Assembly: GCA_002353285.1 (NCBI GenBank)
Contig: DEJJ01000009.1
Span: 7,189-71,188 of the forward strand
Direction: 5' to 3'
Source: Porphyromonadaceae bacterium UBA2751
GTDB lineage: Bacteria > Bacteroidota > Bacteroidia > Bacteroidales > Muribaculaceae
DNA: 64,000 bases
Every line of letters begins with the position of its first letter. Position 1 is the first letter of the stretch. Both the position numbers and the translations under genes were made by a program. Positions 61,201 through 64,000 of this stretch are shown here, piece by piece. Below the pieces are notes generated by a model. That model saw only the letters and a program-made list of their open reading frames with translations, made no database searches and was not told where the DNA came from.

Positions 61201-61544
61201 TGTCTAACCGGATTGGCAATTTCTACGAGGTATGTGGTCAGGCGCAGAAGTCCGCAAATTGGAAGTACAAAGAGGCAGAAGAACTGGTTGACCATATGTT
61301 GAGGCGCGAGACGAAGCACGAAGGCGGCTATGAATGCAGCCGAATACAAAAAGGCGATAAGGAGACATTGGTTAAACTGCTTAAATTGGCAAAGAAGAAG
61401 ATTCCTGTAGAATACAGCATCTATATAGTGCAGCCGGGAACTTCAAAAGCAGGGGCAAGCAATGAGATTTTGACACTACTGGGTGTTACGGATAGTTACT
61501 TAAAGGATAAAACGGGTATTGACTTGCATGTTATTACCAGTTAA
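58269..61544 (+). CDS. large SF2 helicase with PD-(D/E)XK-like C-terminus
   Basis: 1091 residues. N-terminal domain (1-125) of unknown type; helicase core with Walker A LPTGTGKTETM (GTGKT 152-156), DEAH box 262-265 (VFVDEAHHIV), FTATPFRNDG, NMLGEGFDLPELK and QFAGRFTRTSR. A long middle part (about 480-920) is unassigned. Near the C-terminus YDDDNAGEIADVI (E949, D952) and LYHLKFA (K971) fit a PD-(D/E)XK-type active site, as in restriction-like helicase-nucleases. It may translocate on and cut invading DNA. Co-oriented with, and close behind, the AAA ATPase gene. Exact system not recognised. Confidence 0.8.
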   Translation: MDEYTLIELNSKSGTKNIICQLLASSQTISLENVEETRSYVVAIDDAVRYCFTCNPNILDPDSEYVVLTDRAPTKQKLLEGTVQQKKWLKHPKMAGHTAEEVLDSWTNVFVYKEEVDEDHPGLRKPQLGALHALLGHFLSPTDIATVVLPTGTGKTETMLSAMVAGKCRKLLVTVPSSALRNQIYGKFKTLGVLKNPKFGIVGDSALYPIVGVVNAAFDTAEELAAFIVQCNVVITTMQIINSAPQDQQDVYVSAFTNVFVDEAHHIVATSWRKFADRFPKNQLIQFTATPFRNDGQGLEGKIIFNYPLKQAQADGYYRTINFLSVREYEDDKADRAIAVRAIEQLRSDLDAGYHHMLMARCESKRRAVEAYEIYQELCPDLNPVVIYSGHPQYKENYGTIVRRETKVIVCVNMLGEGFDLPELKIAAFHDIRKSLPVTLQFAGRFTRTSRDANLGNASFVANLADVVVQQELDNLYEEDADWNMLLANANDNRVENQEEYKQLLDVFRNGVNSKIPVSSIYPKLSAVVYKSNSSTWHPDDFLKGIRGYDDLDFTSYDVNDAEKLVVAVYAKEQNVEGIHVKDVKTLAWSYLVLFWDVNKNLLYINSSDNGSVFKEIANHVVGEDGRVPVLVKGMDVFRTFHNLKRTKLRNVGLKVYLGKDVRYRMHAGRDVERALSDAELQNSEKAFVVGDGFENGDKTSIGASYKGRIWSLNGAGNVLTFKDWCIEQGEKLTDESIDGNQILTQTLIPKTVHNMPNKAVAFAIDWDSIMWDERENYFIFCLLGVESRLFNTDLVLSSDNPVQGNSVFFAVTNGTQRVEFKLELFENRQNPNNVYADYRITKLTEGNATISYGRKMINLEEFLYDNAPTIFFADGASLCGTEYIELNTPPAIYDRNRIIQWDWQGVNLGEESQGVAPNLKIKSIQYHVIQELMAGDFDIIYDDDNAGEIADVITMKHLDNKLHIGLYHLKFAQEGMVSNRIGNFYEVCGQAQKSANWKYKEAEELVDHMLRRETKHEGGYECSRIQKGDKETLVKLLKLAKKKIPVEYSIYIVQPGTSKAGASNEILTLLGVTDSYLKDKTGIDLHVITS

Positions 61545-62245
61545 AGAAGGCCAGAGGCGAATATGCAAAAATTACAATAACTCTTGCTTAAATATTTATG
61601 CGAATCGCTGTAATCGTATATAACAGTGGATGCACAATAAAAATGTTCGTTATTAAGCGTTTTCTATTGACGCATACCCCACAATGGCAAAAGAATAGTG
61701 GGACTTAGCCATTTGCTCAGTTCCACTCTTTGGGGCTCGGGAAATTGCCCACTCCGTTTGGACGAGCAACTTCGAAAGCCCCACGTTGAATGTATGGTAA
61801 AGTCCCATGGTATGCAGTTCGGAGAACTACAACAACCAAAGGGACGTTTACAAACATCCCATGAGGCATTCTCGTTGCTTTGATTTTAACGGAGTTATGA
61901 AATTTTCCCGATTTCAAAGAGTCAAACTCAAAGCGTTAAAAAACGCCGGTTATCAGTATGTCTTCCCTCAAGCCTAGCACATAGAATCATGCTTCTAAAT
62001 GCCACAACGAGAGAGAATTGCGACTGAGCGGTTGCGGACAAACTGTCCAAAACGGCTCAACCACAATGCAAAGGTACAGATATTTTTCCATACGACTATT
62101 ATTTTGTAAAACAAAATAACCCTCAGAGACACACATTGCCAAAATGTGACTCCAAAACAAAGCAGAAAACGAAATAGCAACAATGCGGAGGTGGTTTTGC
62201 CTGAACGACAAAGCCACCTCCGATTGATTTGGTGTGCGGTGAAGA
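61545..62245. other. intergenic region with a structured, promoter-led segment
   Basis: 700 bp without a convincing protein gene. On the minus strand a TACCTTTG -7 box (62069-62076) points left into hairpin-rich sequence; see the separate RNA candidate. Confidence 0.5.
61650..62062 (-). ncRNA. candidate structured RNA of unknown type
   Basis: Downstream of a minus-strand TACCTTTG box there is no gene, yet several stems can be drawn: GGTTG..CAACC around GGAC/GTCC (near 62035-62063), GGCGTT/AACGC with T-run (61932-61947), GGGATGTTT/AAACGTCCC (61840-61860), and nested GGGACTT..AAGTCCC enclosing GGGGCT..AGCCCC (about 61700-61807). I do not recognise it as 6S, RNase P or SRP RNA. Alternatively it is the leftover leader of a gene removed by insertion of the defence block. 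Confidence 0.3.
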
Positions 62246-62557
62246 TTATGGCATGATGGTCTTCTTTGCCACTTTGAGGGCAGCGAGCCCAAGTTCGCGG
62301 TCATCCTTGACAGCATTGAGCACACCATCTGCAAGCCATAGCGTGAGCAGCTCCTTCTCGCTCACATTGAGCAGCTTAGCCAACTGCACGACCTGTGAGC
62401 GTTTAGCCCGGCGCACTCCTAGCTCAATCTTGCTGAACATCGGCGTGTCGATGTTCAACTTCTCAGCTAGTTCCCGTTGAACAATCTTCCGCTCAACCCT
62501 TAAACTCCGCAACTTGTGCCCAAACAATATGGGCTCATCATATAGCTTCATGTCCAT
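62246..62557 (-). CDS. XRE-family transcriptional regulator
   Basis: 103 residues. HTH_3 domain at about 12-68: FGHKLRSLRVERKIVQRELA, EKLNIDTPMFSKIELGVRRA, QLAKLLNVSEKELLTLWLAD. The remaining 30 residues are helical. Small XRE proteins of this type control restriction-modification or mobile genes. It lies 5 bp after the stop of the chimeric protein gene on the same strand, so the two are co-transcribed; it probably belonged to the helicase part before the fusion. Confidence 0.85.
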   Translation of the reverse strand: MDMKLYDEPILFGHKLRSLRVERKIVQRELAEKLNIDTPMFSKIELGVRRAKRSQVVQLAKLLNVSEKELLTLWLADGVLNAVKDDRELGLAALKVAKKTIMP

Positions 62558-62562
62558 GGTGC

Positions 62563-64000
62563 TCAGTTCCCTAATAGAAGTTTAGAAAAATCCAAATATC
62601 TTTGAGATTGCTCTTTTTGCATTGGTATATATATCGATTGTTCGTCACGGAGCCTTTCTAGATATTTACGAACCAGTGGCCTTATTGTTGGATACTCTAA
62701 AACATTCTTGTCTGCAACTATTATTGTATGTTCCTTTGCTCTACTCGTAGCCACATTGAATAGATGGGGTTCTAGTGTTCTTATATAAGACGTGTTTGGA
62801 ACGAAAAATACTGTAATATCAGTTGTGAGTCCCTGCACTCGTGCAACAGTGTCCACTAATAATTTATCATTTGATCCTATATGTTGAGTCATAGATTTTT
62901 GTAGAGAGCGCGTCGTGTTCCTCATACAGGTTAACACAGCTATTTCTTTTATTTTGTCATCTTTAATGATACTGGCAACGATAAACGTTGCTAATAATAT
63001 GGCAAATTGAGGAGTATAACTACCCGGAGGCATATCAGTAAAAACTAACGATGGACCTCCTTCTTTGTTGAGAATCTTATCTAAAGATGGTAGATTGCCG
63101 AAAATCTTTGAGTCTTTAGCCACAAGACTGTTTCCGTAAAAAATCCCTGTATAACTAGCAGCACGTTGTCCGAAACGATATGTGGTTGTTAGCTGATATA
63201 TCGGTGATGAACTGTTATCGGCCAACAATTGAAGTCCATTTATCAATGGTTGGTAATTGCTAATCTTGATACGGTCTCCATTTAGTGCTACAATTGGAGA
63301 TAATTGTTGAATATCCCCCACCCAGAGATTCTTTTTCACCATTTCCCTGCGTTCGTTACGCAACTCTAAGAACGACTGGATATAGGCTCTTGACGCCTCA
63401 ATATCGTTAGTGTCAATTGCTTTTAGCAGAAAGTTGTTCTCCTGAGTGATGCTTTCTCTGTACCAATCATGACAGGCGGCTAATGCGATTAGAGTATCTG
63501 GCAAAACCGTATTGGTGATTGTTTCGTAAACATCCAGATAGCCATCGTTCTTGAACTGGAAGCCATGAAAATACTCATGCATCACCATCGTAGCCCATTC
63601 GTTGACTGAAGTGACATCTGGAATAGTCTCACTCGTCTGCTCCAGACTACTGCACCTCATAATAGGTGTGCGGTAGTCGATGTTGCTTTCCTCATCTGTA
63701 AAGGTTACATGCATATGGAATGGTTTGTCATCGACTTTCTTCGTCTGGTAAATCAGGATGTTGTTGTCGCTGTGTATCAAGACTGACGGATACTTCGCCA
63801 AGAACTTCTCCGCGGGATTCACCACATAGCAACAGGTATCACCATAATATAGTAGAGATACATCATATTGCTTATCGGCAAATCCACTCCAGATGCTATC
63901 GTTGATGACTACTTTCAGGGCATAGACGTATTGGAGCCTCTCGACATCCTTGTTAAGACTCTGTGCATCGGCTGACATTGCAACGAGGGCGAGCAAGATG
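62563..64000 (-). CDS. chimeric gene: secreted HExxH metallopeptidase-like N-part joined to SF1 helicase C-part (5' end outside window)
   Basis: The frame runs off the right edge, in the middle of a signal peptide (LLALVAMSADAQS visible). About residues 1-220 form an exported protein with the zinc-protease motif MHEYFHGF (H140, E141, H144). From about residue 224 the sequence is the C-terminal half of a UPF1-like SF1 helicase: VGDIQQLSPI (motif III), LTTTYRFGQRAASYT (motif IV), VDTVARVQGLTTDITVFF and FNVATSRAKEHTIIVAD (motifs V and VI). The Walker A part of the helicase is absent. An exported protease cannot share a chain with a cytosolic helicase usefully, so this is a recombination junction near 63,330 or an assembly join; the product is probably non-functional. 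Confidence 0.75.
   Translation of the reverse strand, partial: ILLALVAMSADAQSLNKDVERLQYVYALKVVINDSIWSGFADKQYDVSLLYYGDTCCYVVNPAEKFLAKYPSVLIHSDNNILIYQTKKVDDKPFHMHVTFTDEESNIDYRTPIMRCSSLEQTSETIPDVTSVNEWATMVMHEYFHGFQFKNDGYLDVYETITNTVLPDTLIALAACHDWYRESITQENNFLLKAIDTNDIEASRAYIQSFLELRNERREMVKKNLWVGDIQQLSPIVALNGDRIKISNYQPLINGLQLLADNSSSPIYQLTTTYRFGQRAASYTGIFYGNSLVAKDSKIFGNLPSLDKILNKEGGPSLVFTDMPPGSYTPQFAILLATFIVASIIKDDKIKEIAVLTCMRNTTRSLQKSMTQHIGSNDKLLVDTVARVQGLTTDITVFFVPNTSYIRTLEPHLFNVATSRAKEHTIIVADKNVLEYPTIRPLVRKYLERLRDEQSIYIPMQKEQSQRYLDFSKLLLGN

Noticed and set aside
61717..61917. 66-codon minus-strand frame in the hairpin-rich segment
   Set aside because: No ribosome-binding site; the sequence is better explained by nested inverted repeats.

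Overview
The window looks like chromosome from a gut-type member of the order Bacteroidales (Prevotellaceae/Muribaculaceae-like; family not resolved). The evidence is a tmRNA with the tag GENNYALAA, many promoters of the Bacteroidetes type (TTTG about 19-20 bp upstream of TAnnTTTG), an mutA/mutB methylmalonyl-CoA mutase pair, Kdo/LPS genes, and secreted proteins with type IX-like C-terminal sorting tails. No rRNA, canonical tRNA or CRISPR array was seen.

Bases 1-43.1 kb are mostly core or conserved chromosome. In order they carry: the C-terminal part of a membrane-anchored AraC-type regulator; a secreted C10 cysteine protease; an IS remnant; a Kdo-centred operon (kdsA-manA-epimerase-kdsC); rplS; two secreted or outer-membrane proteins; mutB/mutA; a GT2-YfhO envelope glycosylation pair; pgk; ssrA (tmRNA); a secreted protein; prfA; a flavoprotein-AlkD-EamA cluster; carbonic anhydrase; an AtoE-type fatty-acid transporter; a giant fused Fe-S/FAD amine dehydrogenase; a cupin; an M28 peptidase; a secreted peptidylarginine-deiminase-like protein; an esterase; a DUF3667 protein; a C69 dipeptidase; and a carboxypeptidase-regulatory-domain protein.

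Two integrated elements can be delimited by direct repeats. The first is a 2.1-kb, low-GC insertion at the 3' end of ssrA (27-bp perfect repeat at 19882-19908 and 21977-22003). It carries one GIY-YIG-type protein gene and no integrase. The second is a 10.3-kb element at 43593-53889, bounded by a perfect 16-bp repeat. It encodes a tyrosine integrase, an AbiEi/AbiEii toxin-antitoxin pair, a primase-helicase of the TOTE conflict type, an intact but apparently catalytically dead IS1595-type transposase, an excisionase, a DUF3987 protein and a BT4734/PriCT-type primase preceded by iteron-like repeats. It has no relaxase or structural genes, so it is organised like a self-replicating satellite or a stripped mobilizable element with defence cargo.

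Right of this lies a GC-rich, internally duplicated, apparently noncoding tract (53.9-55.05 kb), then a MITE-like sequence, then a second accessory block. That block holds an unknown protein plus a GIY-YIG nuclease on the minus strand and an AAA ATPase plus a 1091-residue SF2 helicase with a PD-(D/E)XK-like C-terminus on the plus strand, which is a plausible uncharacterised defence module. The window ends with an XRE regulator and a striking in-frame chimera joining a secreted HExxH metallopeptidase-like protein to the C-terminal half of an SF1 helicase; this marks a recombination junction (or an assembly join) near 63.33 kb.
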